From assembly GCA_014803525.1 (NCBI GenBank), contig JAAVBP010000006.1:1-64000 (forward strand): a stretch of 64,000 nucleotides of DNA. Direction: 5' to 3'. A program made the translations under genes and the position numbers. A model generated the notes under the pieces. That model did no database searches. It was not told the origin of the DNA and saw nothing but the letters and a program-made list of their open reading frames with translations. This DNA is from a bacterium (GTDB lineage: Bacteria > Pseudomonadota > Alphaproteobacteria > Rs-D84). Below, piece by piece: positions 53,102 to 62,299 of the stretch (its first letter is position 1; each line of letters starts with the position of its first letter).

Positions 53102-56100
53102 TCGATTTCCACCTTTACCCCAAGTGCCATCAAATCCGCCGCCGTTGTCGCCCCCAACGTCACCCCCCCTGGCAGTGCCAATGACGCCACCTTGCCCCCG
53201 GAATGCAGGTTCAAGACCACACGCACATGACCACGTTGCAACGCCCCCAGCGCCTTTTTCACATCGGGCAGCACCGCACCATCCCAAACATCCAATGTTA
53301 TCCTGTTTGCAATTTTTGCCACCCACTGGTTCAGGGGTGTAATTGAATCAACAAAAATTGAAACCCGATCATCACGTGCAGACGTTTTCCCAGAAATTAT
53401 TACAACCGTATCATTTGATAAAATCTGGGCAAATGTCGCCGCACTGTCACCAAATGCGACCGCATCAATATTACCATAACTGTCGGTGGCGGCGATGGTG
53501 ATCATTTCTTTGCCCGTCTTGGTACGGCGACGCGAAAACGCCCCCGCATTCGCCGCAATCTGAACAGATTTTCTGTCGCCCATTTTTTCCAATGTCGCAC
53601 TGGTGGCCAATCCCGCACGTGCAATCAAATGCTTGTACTGATCCAAAGGATGTGCCGAAATATAGAACCCCAATGCCGACAATTCATTCTCCAAACGCTG
53701 GGAAAAAGTCCACGGCGGTGTATTCGGCAAATTCTTGCGCAGACGATCTTCGGTAACATCATCTTCGACCGTATTCGCAAACAGCGACAGCATATTTGCC
53801 CCATCGCGCGATTTAGATGCATAAGACAGAATGGCATCCGCATTCATATATATTGCCGCGCGATTTGCCTCCAGCGAATCCAGAACCCCAACCTTTGCAA
53901 AGGCCTCCAATATTCGCTTGTTAACAATTGACGCACAACGCTTTGCAAAATCTGTCAGATTCTTGAATTTACCATTTGCATTACGTTCGGCAACAATTGC
54001 ATCGGTCGCCGCTGTTCCAACTCCCTTGATCGCGGCCAGACCATATACGATTTTTCCATCTTGAACCGTGAACAAGGATTCGCTTTTATTAATATCAGGC
54101 GCAACAATTTGGATATTAAAGTTGGATTTTGCATCGTCCACAAAGACCGCCAATTGATCCGTATCATTCAAATTACTGGACATTGATGCAGCCAAAAATT
54201 CTGGTGTATAATTCGCCTTGAGATACGCACACTGGTTCGCAACAATGGAATACGCAATCGCATGCGATTTGTTAAATGCATACTTTGCAAATTCTTTAAA
54301 CTTTTCCCACAGATCCTTGGCCGTGGCACGATCCAGCGTTCCTTCTTTTTCGCACCCGATATAGAACTTTTCTTCCAGCTCATCCAACATCTTGATGATT
54401 TTTTTACCCATTGCCTTGCGCACGTTGTCCGATTGACCACGGGTAAATCCCGCCAACACACGCGTCAACTGCATAACCTGTTCCTGGTATACAATAATAC
54501 CGTATGTTTCTTTTAGAATTGGAATTGCACGCTCGTGCACATATTCAATTTCTTCTTCACCATGCATACGTGCGATAAATTGCGGAATAAATGCAATTGG
54601 CCCCGGACGGTTTAACGCATTCAATGCCGAGATTTCCAAAAAGCTGGTTGGGTGCATTTTACGCAGTGTTTGTTGAACAAACGGGGCATCAAATTGGAAT
54701 ATACCTTCGGTCAACCCCGCCTGCCATAATTTCATAGTCTTGTCATCATCAGTTGGAATTTTATCAAGATCAATATTGATCCCGCGTGTCTGTTGTATCA
54801 GACGTGTTGCATACTTTAACACAACCAGCGTTTCCAACCCCAAAAAGTCGAACTTAATCAGTCCCGCCGATTCCAGATAATGCCCGTCAAACTGACATGA
54901 CGGCAACGGGTTCGCAGGATCGCGATACACCGGTGCGATTTTGGTCGTCGGTCGGTCACCAATAACAACACCACATGCATGCTGGCCCAAATTTCGCAGT
55001 GATCCTTCTAATTCCTGGGCTACATGCACAACCTTATTCATATCTTCATCGTTGTCCAGGATTTCCTGAATTTCATGCGAACCTTCGACCGCATCTTTCA
55101 ATGTCTTGGCATCCTGGGGGATCAGTTTTGACAACCGATCAGATTTAGAATAGGGCATCCCATACACGCGTCCAATATCACGAATGGCGCCGCGTGCCTG
55201 TAAACTGCCGAATGTGATAATGCGACACACAGAATCATGCCCATATTTATCACAGATATACGCCAGCACGCGTTCGATACCGGTGGGCTCAAAATCCACG
55301 TCAAAATCGGGCATCGATATTCGGTCCGGGTTCAAGAAACGCTCAAACAGCAGACCATATTTCAACGGATCGACATGCGTAATCCCCAGTGCCCATGCCA
55401 CAATGGACCCCGCCCCCGAACCACGACCCGGGCCGGTTAAAACGTCGTTATTCCGACACCATTCGATATAGTCCGCAACAATCAGGAAATATCCCGGGAA
55501 CCCCATACCAATAATAACATTCAGTTCAAATTCTGCCTGTTCGTAATATGGTTTAGTATCGGTAATATTATGCTGTTTTAACCGCTCGGCCAGGCCATTC
55601 ATAGTATTATCGCGCAGCATTTGACACTCGGCCTCTAAATCATCACCAAATCGCGGCAACAACGGTTTTTCATGCACATTTACCATAAATCCACAGCGCT
55701 GCGCGATTATAACGCTGTTTTCTATCGCCTCTGGCAGGTCGGAAAATATTTCCGCCATCTCGGCCGGTGATTTAAAATATTGTTCTGATGATTTGCGGGT
55801 GCGTGACGGATCAATAACCTTGGTCTGGCCCAGAACACAGGCCAGAGCATCTGCCGCCTCATAGTCGGTATTCGACGCAAAACATACATCATTTGTCGCA
55901 ACGATCGGAATATTCAATTCTTCGGCAATCTTTAAAAATCCCGGTTCCGTCTTTATCTCTGACTCCAACCCATGGCGCTGAATTTCAATATAAAAGCGAT
56001 CACTAAATATACCTTGCAACTTTTGAGCATAGCTGTGCGCTGTCTCATCCTGGCCATTTAATATGGCCATGCCAATTGGCCCGGTATGCGCACCGGACAA

Positions 56101-56508
56101 GCAGATAAGACCATCCGCGTGCGATGCCAATTCATCCCATGTAATGTACGGCCCCAAATGGTGATTATCACCGCGCATATACATAATCCGATTAAGCTCG
56201 CACAGGTTCAGATACCCGCCGTGATTCTGGGCCAACAAGACTATTTTAGACAGCGATTCTGTGCGCAGTATTTTCGGATCCGCCGTATGGTGATTTAACG
56301 ATATTTCAATACCGATAATCGGCTGTAATTTATTCTTTGGCATAACGTCGGAAAATTCCGCCGCCCCCGACATTAAATTAGTATCGGTCAGCGCACACGC
56401 CGTGACGCCCGCCGCCGCACACAAACCCGGGATTGCCTTTAATGTTAATGTTCCGGCCCCAACCGAAAACCGCGAATGAACACGAAGATGAATAAATTGA
56501 TTTTCCAT
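53098..56508 (-). CDS. dnaE: DNA polymerase III alpha subunit
   Basis: 1136 residues from ATG 56508 (MENQFIHLRVHSRFSVGAGT). An ATG eight codons earlier precedes the conserved start. It is the replicative polymerase. The PHP domain is at 1-270 (FIHLRVHSRFS, ALTDTNLM, TNDVCFA). The palm has PGRGSGAGSIVAWALGI and the catalytic aspartates in MPDFDVDFE (two of three). KFDFLGLETL, YQEQVMQLTRVLAGFTRGQSDNVRKAMGKK and AFNKSHAIAYS follow. The C-terminal OB fold begins near ANAGAFSRRRTKTG. Length is normal. It is the first gene of a minus-strand cluster with rsmH. Confidence 0.97.
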   Translation of the reverse strand: MENQFIHLRVHSRFSVGAGTLTLKAIPGLCAAAGVTACALTDTNLMSGAAEFSDVMPKNKLQPIIGIEISLNHHTADPKILRTESLSKIVLLAQNHGGYLNLCELNRIMYMRGDNHHLGPYITWDELASHADGLICLSGAHTGPIGMAILNGQDETAHSYAQKLQGIFSDRFYIEIQRHGLESEIKTEPGFLKIAEELNIPIVATNDVCFASNTDYEAADALACVLGQTKVIDPSRTRKSSEQYFKSPAEMAEIFSDLPEAIENSVIIAQRCGFMVNVHEKPLLPRFGDDLEAECQMLRDNTMNGLAERLKQHNITDTKPYYEQAEFELNVIIGMGFPGYFLIVADYIEWCRNNDVLTGPGRGSGAGSIVAWALGITHVDPLKYGLLFERFLNPDRISMPDFDVDFEPTGIERVLAYICDKYGHDSVCRIITFGSLQARGAIRDIGRVYGMPYSKSDRLSKLIPQDAKTLKDAVEGSHEIQEILDNDEDMNKVVHVAQELEGSLRNLGQHACGVVIGDRPTTKIAPVYRDPANPLPSCQFDGHYLESAGLIKFDFLGLETLVVLKYATRLIQQTRGINIDLDKIPTDDDKTMKLWQAGLTEGIFQFDAPFVQQTLRKMHPTSFLEISALNALNRPGPIAFIPQFIARMHGEEEIEYVHERAIPILKETYGIIVYQEQVMQLTRVLAGFTRGQSDNVRKAMGKKIIKMLDELEEKFYIGCEKEGTLDRATAKDLWEKFKEFAKYAFNKSHAIAYSIVANQCAYLKANYTPEFLAASMSSNLNDTDQLAVFVDDAKSNFNIQIVAPDINKSESLFTVQDGKIVYGLAAIKGVGTAATDAIVAERNANGKFKNLTDFAKRCASIVNKRILEAFAKVGVLDSLEANRAAIYMNADAILSYASKSRDGANMLSLFANTVEDDVTEDRLRKNLPNTPPWTFSQRLENELSALGFYISAHPLDQYKHLIARAGLATSATLEKMGDRKSVQIAANAGAFSRRRTKTGKEMITIAATDSYGNIDAVAFGDSAATFAQILSNDTVVIISGKTSARDDRVSIFVDSITPLNQWVAKIANRITLDVWDGAVLPDVKKALGALQRGHVRVVLNLHSGGKVASLALPGGVTLGATTAADLMALGVKVEIE

Positions 56509-56577
56509 GCGTGATACAATAGCAAAAAACACACGGGCAGGGCAACTGGATATTTACCTAAAAAACATAGTTTTTGT

Positions 56578-56605
56578 TTGACCTTTAATAAAATCTGTCT
56601 ATCAT
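56578..56605 (+). promoter_or_regulatory. Predicted promoter of the small gene at 56629
   Basis: TTGACC (56578-56583) and TATCAT (56600-56605) are 16 nt apart. The ATG follows 24 nt later with an AAGGA ribosome binding site. Confidence 0.55.
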
Positions 56606-56628
56606 AAAAACAACCAAAAGGACACAAT

Positions 56629-56979
56629 ATGGAACGCCTAATCGTTAAAGAATTAAAAGAACTGATAAACAGATCCATTGTATCGGTTACTGAAATAGGT
56701 AAAGACAGTTCACAAATAACGATACAAACGCCGCTTGTATCTTTTAGCATAACAAATCAATATAATCGCTATTACACATTGAAATATTATACATTTGAAA
56801 TGTGGGGCAACAAGAGAATTAGAAAGGAAGATGTTCGCTTTCCAAAGCTGTCAAATGATGCTACACACGAACTGACGGATTTGGCGATGGCGCGTTACCA
56901 AGAATATTTTCAAAACAGCCAGCCTGGTCAGGTGGCACTGTACGACGCACTGTTGAAAATTAATCAACGCACCAGATAA
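56629..56979 (+). CDS. Hypothetical protein
   Basis: 116 residues, no family recognised and no signal peptide. The first third is helical (MERLIVKELKELINRSIVSV). A beta region with ITIQTPLVSFSITNQYNRYYTLKYYTFEMWG follows and is unusually rich in Tyr and Thr. The end is helical with LTDLAMARYQEYFQNSQPGQ. It is a single gene with its own promoter, ribosome binding site and terminator, set divergently from dnaE. These flanking signals are the main evidence that it is expressed. Confidence 0.6.
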   Translation: MERLIVKELKELINRSIVSVTEIGKDSSQITIQTPLVSFSITNQYNRYYTLKYYTFEMWGNKRIRKEDVRFPKLSNDATHELTDLAMARYQEYFQNSQPGQVALYDALLKINQRTR

Positions 56980-57008
56980 TCAAACGTATACAACAAATAC
57001 ATTCACAG

Positions 57009-57025
57009 CGCGGCATATCGCCGCG
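57009..57025 (+). terminator. Terminator of the 56629 gene
   Basis: The 6-bp stem CGCGGC/GCCGCG with a 5-nt loop is followed by seven T. Confidence 0.8.
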
Positions 57026-57036
57026 TTTTTTTATTT

Positions 57037-57074
57037 ACTGGATTGCTGCGGTCACTGTGATCCCTCGCAATGAC
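57037..57074. repeat. Intergenic palindromic repeat of the GGATTGC...GCAATGAC type
   Basis: ACTGGATTGC at one end and GCAATGAC at the other form ATTGC/GCAAT arms around an inner dyad GGTCAC/GTGATC. The wording is very like the dispersed intergenic repeat reading GTCATTGCGAGG...GCAATCC that recurs in many bacterial genomes. A CCCGCC/GGCGGG hairpin follows at 57091-57108. It lies in the 211-bp gap between two short genes. Confidence 0.55.
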
Positions 57075-57161
57075 AAAAATACCTATTGCCCCCGCCCGCG
57101 GCGGCGGGAATCAGTCTTCGACTTATCCAAACTATGCACTCTGAAAACTGCACACTAAAAA

Positions 57162-57177
57162 CGCCCCAAAAGGGGCG
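57162..57177. terminator. Terminator hairpin before the 57191 gene end
   Basis: The stem CGCCCC/GGGGCG with an AAAA loop is followed by eight T on the plus strand, and A-rich bases lie on the left. It ends the minus-strand gene 57191-57577. Confidence 0.65.
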
Positions 57178-57190
57178 ATTTTTTTTACAA

Positions 57191-57577
57191 TTAACGACCA
57201 CTTGCGTGTCGCGTCATTTCATGCCATTCTTCAATTTGTTTGGCACTTTTACCATTTATCTTTTTTATCTCATTATAAAACATGCCAACACCTTTCAGTT
57301 TATTTTGCCGATATGTGTTGGCATAAGTTATTTTATCACCGGGCTGAGCGTAATTATAATAACCAACCGTTTCTTCTTTCCAGTCATAAAACTGTATAAC
57401 ACGGTCGGCAATTTTATCCCCGTTCAAATCAACAAAAATCTCATAATTTGACTTGTACAGAACAGTACCGGTTTCATCATCTTTATGGTCTATCACATAG
57501 TAAGCACCAAACGTCGCAGCACATGCAGCAGCAAGCGACGACCACAATACAAACTCAATTCCAATTTTATTTGCCAT
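57191..57577 (-). CDS. Hypothetical membrane-anchored protein
   Basis: 128 residues from ATG 57577 (MANKIGIEFVLWSSL) with AAGGA upstream. The frame is open eight codons further. One N-terminal transmembrane helix (about 6-26, FVLWSSLAAACAATFGAYYV) is followed by a periplasmic or cytoplasmic domain with DLNGDKIADRVIQFYDW, which looks like an EF-hand-type or dockerin-like calcium loop (DLNGDKIAD). It is rich in Tyr and Asp and ends in HEMTRHASGR. No family recognised. It is a lone gene upstream of the secA region on the same strand. Confidence 0.6.
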   Translation of the reverse strand: MANKIGIEFVLWSSLAAACAATFGAYYVIDHKDDETGTVLYKSNYEIFVDLNGDKIADRVIQFYDWKEETVGYYNYAQPGDKITYANTYRQNKLKGVGMFYNEIKKINGKSAKQIEEWHEMTRHASGR

Positions 57578-57650
57578 TACTGATTCCTTTACCAGCAACA
57601 AATACTAATCCTAAAAACAATTGTTGTCAACAATGATGACAAAAAAAATC

Positions 57651-57664
57651 GCCCCAATCGGGGC
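57651..57664. terminator. Terminator after secA
   Basis: The stem GCCCC/GGGGC with an AATC loop is followed on the minus strand by eight T. It lies 8 bp after the secA stop. Confidence 0.8.
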
Positions 57665-57671
57665 AATTTTT

Positions 57672-60287
57672 TTAGTTCAGCTTGCCATGGCAATGCTTGT
57701 ACTTTAAGCCAGATCCACACGGGCAGGGCGCATTACGACGCGACGCCGCCGCGGCACCATCCTGGTTCAGTGCCGCGTCATGTTCGGCCTGTTCCTGGCG
57801 ACGTGCCTCTACGTTTTCACGCGTCAACTCCATCCGACAGATATATGCCACCGACATAATCTTGAAATTCTTGATGGTATTTTTAAACAGTTCCAATGCC
57901 TCGCGCTTATATTCATACAGCGGATTTTTCTGGGCATATCCACGCAGGCCGATTGACATCTGCAGATAATCCATCTGTTGCAAGTGACGTTTCCACACCG
58001 CATCCAATGCACCCAGCATCATCTGACGCGATGCCATCTGCATCATTTCATTTCCATATTTTGATGATTGCGCATCAAAACGACGCATGGCCAGATTATA
58101 CAGAATCTCGTACGCCTTGCGTTCCGATATCGACTCGTCCGTCTTCCAGTTTTCAATATCGGTAATATCCAATGCAAACGTTCGCAGCATTGCGTCATGA
58201 ATGCCCGCCAAATTCCAATCCATCGGATGCGACTTTTCCGGGATATGATTTTCACAGATCATTTCCACGACGTCGCCGATTAATTCACGCGACAGCGATG
58301 TCAAATCTTCGGACGTCATCAAATCATCACGTTGTTTATAAACAACGCCACGCTGTTCATTCATAACATCATCGTATTTCAGCAATTCTTTACGTGATTC
58401 AAAATAGCGTGCCTCAACCCGCTTTTGCGCTTTCTCTAACGCTTTGGTTATCCACGGATGCGTAATTGCCTCGCCCGGCTTCAGGCCCAATGACGTCAGC
58501 ATTCCATCCAGACGCGATGCACCGAATATACGCATCAAATCATCATCCAACGCCAAAAAGAATTTGGAATCACCCGGATCACCCTGGCGACCGGCACGCC
58601 CGCGCAGCTGGTTATCAATACGGCGCGATTCATGACGTTCCGTACCAATTACATACAAACCGCCAACATCCAAGACCAGTTTTTTATTCGCCTCTATCCG
58701 ATCATAGATTTCTTTTTTCTTTTCTTCAAAATCTGGCGCGGCCGGATCCAATTCCGCAATCAAATCTTCGGCATTACCACCCAGTTTAATATCAGTACCG
58801 CGACCCGCCATGTTTGTCGCAATGGTAACCGCACCAGGTGAACCCGCCTGGGATACAATTTTCGCCTCAGACTCGTGCTGTTTTGCATTCAGAACCGCCG
58901 GATCAATCCCAAGCGCCGAGCGCACAACCGCCGCCAATTCTTCGGACTTTTCGATCGATACAGTACCAACCAAGACCGGCTGTTTACGATCAATACATTC
59001 CTTGATTTGCTTAATAATCGCGGCGTATTTTTCATCTTTGTTGCGATATATTTCGTCATGATGATCAACGCGCGCAACCGGGCGATTTGTCGGAATAGAT
59101 ACCACACGCAGGTTATAGATTTCTTCGAACTCGGCCGCCTCGGTCATCGCCGTCCCTGTCATACCAGACAACATTGGATACAGACGAAACAGGTTTTGAT
59201 ACGAAATGCTGGACACCGTCTGATTTTCAGGCTGAACCGTTACATGTTCCTTGGCCTCGATCGCCTGGTGCAGTCCCTTGCCAAAGCGACGTCCCGACAT
59301 CACACGCCCCGTAAATTCATCAACGATCAGAATTTCGCCACCACGCACAACATAATTTACGTTTTTCTGATACAGGTGATGCGCCAACAGAGACTGTTGA
59401 ATATGCATAACCAACGCGGCATTCTCTGACGCATACAGATTGTCACCAACAAGCAAACCCGAATCCTTTAACAGGCGTGTTGCAGTATCAACACCACCTT
59501 CCGTTAATGTAACATGGCGGTCTTTTTCATCTTTTTTATAGTCCGAAGGTCCCAATTGCGCAACAACCGCATCAACCTTGGCATACAGTTCACTGGTGTC
59601 TTCGGCCGGACCGGATATAATCAGGGGGGTGCGTGCCTCGTCAATCAAGATACTGTCCACTTCGTCAACAATGGCAAAGAACAGAGGGCGCAAAACCTGC
59701 TGATCTTTCGAGAATTTCATATTATCGCGCAGATAGTCAAAGCCCAGCTCTGAATTTGTGACATACGTGATATCGCACGCATATGCCGCACGACGTTCAT
59801 CGTCGGACATATCATGTTGAATAATACCAATGGATAGCCCCAAAAATTTATACACGCGGCCCATCCATTCGGCGTCACGCGCCGCCAGGTAATCGTTCAC
59901 CGTAATCAGGTGCGCACCCTTGCCATGCAATGCCTTTAAGAACAGTGCCAACGTCGCAACTAATGTCTTACCTTCACCGGTGCGCATTTCTGCAATCTGG
60001 CCATTGGTTAAAACCATACCGCCAATCATCTGGACATTAAAGTGACGCATACCGACGGCGCGGATTGCACCTTCGCGCACCAGGGCAAATGCATCCGGCA
60101 GGATATCTTTTTCTTTCTCGCCATTTGCCAAACGCTGACGCAGCGCGACCGTTTGCGCACGCAGTTCTTCGTCACTCATTGCGTGGTATTTCGGTTCTAA
60201 ATCATTAATCAGGGAAACGGTTTTATCATACGACTTTACCAATCTGTCGTTTGCGTTGCCCAAAATCTTACCAATAACGTTTAACAT
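57672..60287 (-). CDS. secA: Preprotein translocase ATPase SecA
   Basis: 871 residues from ATG 60287 (MLNVIGKILGNANDRLVKSY). The upstream open frame to 60377 is not conserved. It drives secretory proteins through SecYEG. NBD1 has MRTGEGKTLVATLALFL (Walker A) and VDEVDSILIDEARTPLIISG (Walker B). NBD2 has TNMAGRGTDIKLGG and GRAGRQGDPG. The helical scaffold and wing follow, and the C-terminus ends CPCGSGLKYKHCHGKLN, a zinc-binding SecB-docking domain of type CxCxSGxxxxxC(C/H). Length is normal. Given the many exported proteins here, it is the shared export motor. Confidence 0.98.
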   Translation of the reverse strand: MLNVIGKILGNANDRLVKSYDKTVSLINDLEPKYHAMSDEELRAQTVALRQRLANGEKEKDILPDAFALVREGAIRAVGMRHFNVQMIGGMVLTNGQIAEMRTGEGKTLVATLALFLKALHGKGAHLITVNDYLAARDAEWMGRVYKFLGLSIGIIQHDMSDDERRAAYACDITYVTNSELGFDYLRDNMKFSKDQQVLRPLFFAIVDEVDSILIDEARTPLIISGPAEDTSELYAKVDAVVAQLGPSDYKKDEKDRHVTLTEGGVDTATRLLKDSGLLVGDNLYASENAALVMHIQQSLLAHHLYQKNVNYVVRGGEILIVDEFTGRVMSGRRFGKGLHQAIEAKEHVTVQPENQTVSSISYQNLFRLYPMLSGMTGTAMTEAAEFEEIYNLRVVSIPTNRPVARVDHHDEIYRNKDEKYAAIIKQIKECIDRKQPVLVGTVSIEKSEELAAVVRSALGIDPAVLNAKQHESEAKIVSQAGSPGAVTIATNMAGRGTDIKLGGNAEDLIAELDPAAPDFEEKKKEIYDRIEANKKLVLDVGGLYVIGTERHESRRIDNQLRGRAGRQGDPGDSKFFLALDDDLMRIFGASRLDGMLTSLGLKPGEAITHPWITKALEKAQKRVEARYFESRKELLKYDDVMNEQRGVVYKQRDDLMTSEDLTSLSRELIGDVVEMICENHIPEKSHPMDWNLAGIHDAMLRTFALDITDIENWKTDESISERKAYEILYNLAMRRFDAQSSKYGNEMMQMASRQMMLGALDAVWKRHLQQMDYLQMSIGLRGYAQKNPLYEYKREALELFKNTIKNFKIMSVAYICRMELTRENVEARRQEQAEHDAALNQDGAAAASRRNAPCPCGSGLKYKHCHGKLN

Positions 60288-60425
60288 TTCCTTTTTCCTT
60301 ATTATTTCCCCCGGACGATAGCAATTTTGTGCCTTGCGGTCAAGGTACTTTATGATATAATGCAACTGCACGGACATACAAGTCCCCGGTCACAAGAAAG
60401 TTTTCATAAAATGGAGAGATGCATA

Positions 60426-60638
60426 ATGAAAGAACACGCGCAAGCTTTAAACCCGTCCGACATAACCAGCGAAGTCTTCATTATTGCCCCGACACAAATT
60501 GAATATATTTCCCGCCTGTTCGCAGACAGTGTTGCCGACACTATGAACATGCGGACATTTGCCCCGAAAATCCGCCAAATTGCAACAGAATCATTACGTC
60601 GCGCATTAACATCCGCACGTCATATGGGCGAAAAATAA
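60426..60638 (+). CDS. Small helical protein, unknown
   Basis: 70 residues from ATG 60426 (MKEHAQALNPSD). GGAGAG lies 7 nt upstream, which makes it better than ATG 60411 (MERC). No family recognised. It has a helix with VFIIAPTQIEYISRLFADSVADTMNMRTFAP and an Arg-rich end (KIRQIATESLRRALTSARHMG). It lies between divergent secA and rnpB and ends just before the rnpB promoter. The small size makes the call tentative, but the ribosome binding site and codon wording support it. Confidence 0.55.
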   Translation: MKEHAQALNPSDITSEVFIIAPTQIEYISRLFADSVADTMNMRTFAPKIRQIATESLRRALTSARHMGEK

Positions 60639-60644
60639 TTTCGT

Positions 60645-60672
60645 TTGAATTTTCATAAAATACTGATAGAAT
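60645..60672 (+). promoter_or_regulatory. Promoter of rnpB
   Basis: TTGAAT (60645-60650) and TAGAAT (60667-60672) are 16 nt apart. The start point would be about 60680, which agrees with the 5' end of the RNase P RNA. Confidence 0.6.
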
Positions 60673-60680
60673 ACCACGCG

Positions 60681-61001
60681 TAAGATGCGCAGGACATAGC
60701 TGGCTCGCAAGAGCTGGAGGAAAGTCCGGACTGCACGGGACAGCATACCGGTTAACGGCCGGGCGGGGTGACCCGACGATCAGAGGAACAGTGACGAATC
60801 GATTAAGTTCGAGTGAAACGGCCAATCTCTATGTGCAGCAACTTCAAATAGGCCCCCAATGACAGTCCCAGGAGGGGGCGGGTAGAAGGCTTGACGGCCA
60901 TGGGAACATGGTTCGCAGACTAATTATGTCCACTACCCGGGCGTGGTTGTGAAAAGACTGGGCCCGTGGCAGGACAGAATCCGGCTTATCGTGCATCTGC
61001 A
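60681..61001 (+). ncRNA. rnpB: RNase P RNA (bacterial type A)
   Basis: The catalytic RNA that trims tRNA 5' leaders. Conserved parts are present: GCTGGAGGAAAGTCCGGACT with CACGGGACAG near the 5' end (P3-P4 and J3/4), CCGGTTAACGGCCGG, AGAGGAACAGTGACG, GTGAAACGG, GGGTAGAAGGCTTGACGG, and the universal ACAGAATCCGGCTTAT near the 3' end that pairs back to P4. P1 is AGATGC (60683-60688) with GCATCT (60993-60998). The ends are estimated from P1 and the following terminator, within a few bases. Confidence 0.96.
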
Positions 61002-61003
61002 CG

Positions 61004-61021
61004 CCGCCCCCGCGGGGGCGG
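61004..61021 (+). terminator. Terminator of rnpB
   Basis: The GC-rich stem CCGCCCCC/GGGGGCGG is followed by TTGTTTTTTT, directly after the RNA. Confidence 0.9.
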
Positions 61022-61094
61022 TTGTTTTTTTGATCCCCCTCCCACGATGGCAAAATCTAGACCGAGCTCAGCACAGCTAACTTTTTCACTAAAA

Positions 61095-61114
61095 ATCCCG
61101 CCATCCGGCGGGAT
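61095..61114 (-). terminator. Terminator after tolA
   Basis: The 8-bp stem ATCCCGCC/GGCGGGAT with an ATCC loop is followed on the minus strand by a T-rich stretch. It lies just past the tolA stop. Confidence 0.8.
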
Positions 61115-61115
61115 T

Positions 61116-61871
61116 TTACATAACCTTACCCTGGGTCGGATAAAAGGTCAGCTGTATCTTTTCCCACTTGGCAAATTCGTTCACCGGCAGCATGCTAAAA
61201 GGCTGACACACGTCAATTGCCGTGCGGATTGTATCCAAGACATAGGCCAGCGTCGGATCTGTTTCCGCGGCGGCCGCCCCTTCGAACCAAACATCACGCA
61301 CCGTGCCATTCTGGCGCATAGTTAAATGTGCAACCGCACGTATATTTTCCAATCCCGGCCGCGTTGTATCAATGGCCCAGCAACGTGTCATCGCAACGCG
61401 CAACGCATCAACCACCGATATAGTCAGCGTCCGATCCAGCGACACTGTTTCACGATTCACGCGCACAACCGTCTTTTTACGCGGCGCAGGTATGTCATCT
61501 GGTTTAGCATCCGCTTTGGGCGTTGGCTTTTCCACCTCTGTCGCCGGATTATCATTTGCAATCGGATCCACCATACTGGGTGTGTCCATTGGCACGGGCG
61601 CTGGTGCGGGTGGCACTTCCTCCACTTTCTGTGGCGGTTCTTCCTGCTGTTCCGGCTCTGACGGTGCAGATGTGTTATACAGACGCGTTTCATCAACCGA
61701 CACCTTTACCGCATTTAAATCTATTTCCATAATTTCAACACGGTCCGGCGCGACCAATTGGGCACGGTCAATCACCAGCGCGAACGACGTCAGCAATATC
61801 GCCACCAATGCCAAATGCCCACCAACCGACATCAACATGTTTTCTGATGAAAATTGATTAAACCTAGCCAT
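61116..61871 (-). CDS. tolA: TolA-like envelope energy-transducing protein
   Basis: 251 residues, shorter than enteric TolA (about 420). One transmembrane anchor lies at about 15-35 (VGGHLALVAILLTSFALVI). A Pro/Glu-rich spacer spans about 70-135 (EPPQKVEEVPPAPAPVPMD, KPTPKADAKPDDIPAPRKK). The C-terminal globular domain (about 145-250) has VVDALRVAMTRCWAIDTTRPG, RAVAHLTMRQNGTV and the terminal WEKIQLTFYPTQGKVM. It connects the TolQR motor to TolB/Pal. It lies in the order tolQ-tolR-tolA, but tolB and pal do not follow; rnpB does, on the other strand. Confidence 0.88.
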   Translation of the reverse strand: MARFNQFSSENMLMSVGGHLALVAILLTSFALVIDRAQLVAPDRVEIMEIDLNAVKVSVDETRLYNTSAPSEPEQQEEPPQKVEEVPPAPAPVPMDTPSMVDPIANDNPATEVEKPTPKADAKPDDIPAPRKKTVVRVNRETVSLDRTLTISVVDALRVAMTRCWAIDTTRPGLENIRAVAHLTMRQNGTVRDVWFEGAAAAETDPTLAYVLDTIRTAIDVCQPFSMLPVNEFAKWEKIQLTFYPTQGKVM

Positions 61872-61877
61872 AGTGTT

Positions 61878-62282
61878 TTATTTCTTGCCCATCTGTGTAC
61901 GCAGGCCAACACGCTGGAATCCCGCGTCTTTTAAACTGCCCATAACGGACATTACCGCACCATAGTCGGCATGTTGATCACCGTTTATCATAATGGTCAA
62001 TTGCGGATTTTCCCCGCGCATGGCAATCGCACGTTTTACAACATTGTCGCGCGACATCTGCTCTTTACCAATATAGTAACGCCCGGCCGCGTCAACACTG
62101 ATTTGTATTGCATGGTCATTGCCCGTCAGTGATGAATTACCGGCATGTGGCAAGTCCAAGTCAATACCCGCCGTCATCATGGGTGTGGTTACCATAAACA
62201 CCGCCAGCAACACCGTCATGATATCAATCATGGGCGTCAGCGATATTACGGCATCTGAATTTCTGCGTCTGGATCTAGACAT
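61878..62282 (-). CDS. tolR: TolR (ExbD family) motor protein
   Basis: 134 residues. The single transmembrane helix (about 15-38, LTPMIDIMTVLLAVFMVTTPM) carries the essential proton-path aspartate, Asp20, in the PMIDIM motif. A periplasmic dimerisation domain follows, with AGIDLDLPHAG, AIQISVDAAGRYYIGKEQ and LTIMINGDQHADYGAVMSVMGSLKDAGFQRVGLRT. It sits 6 bp before tolA and 17 bp after tolQ, so it is co-transcribed with both. The basic SRSRRRNSD start is typical. Confidence 0.95.
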   Translation of the reverse strand: MSRSRRRNSDAVISLTPMIDIMTVLLAVFMVTTPMMTAGIDLDLPHAGNSSLTGNDHAIQISVDAAGRYYIGKEQMSRDNVVKRAIAMRGENPQLTIMINGDQHADYGAVMSVMGSLKDAGFQRVGLRTQMGKK

Positions 62283-62299
62283 CTTGGCATGCCCCCGTA

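Noticed and set aside
52004..53326. Longer RsmH start at 53326
   Set aside because: The added 75 residues overlap dnaE, are Gly-rich and unconserved, and ATG 53101 overlaps the dnaE stop as ATGA.
61303..61857. 184-codon plus-strand frame opposite tolA
   Set aside because: Gly/Ser/Ala wording typical of an antisense shadow; tolA on the other strand has clear homology.
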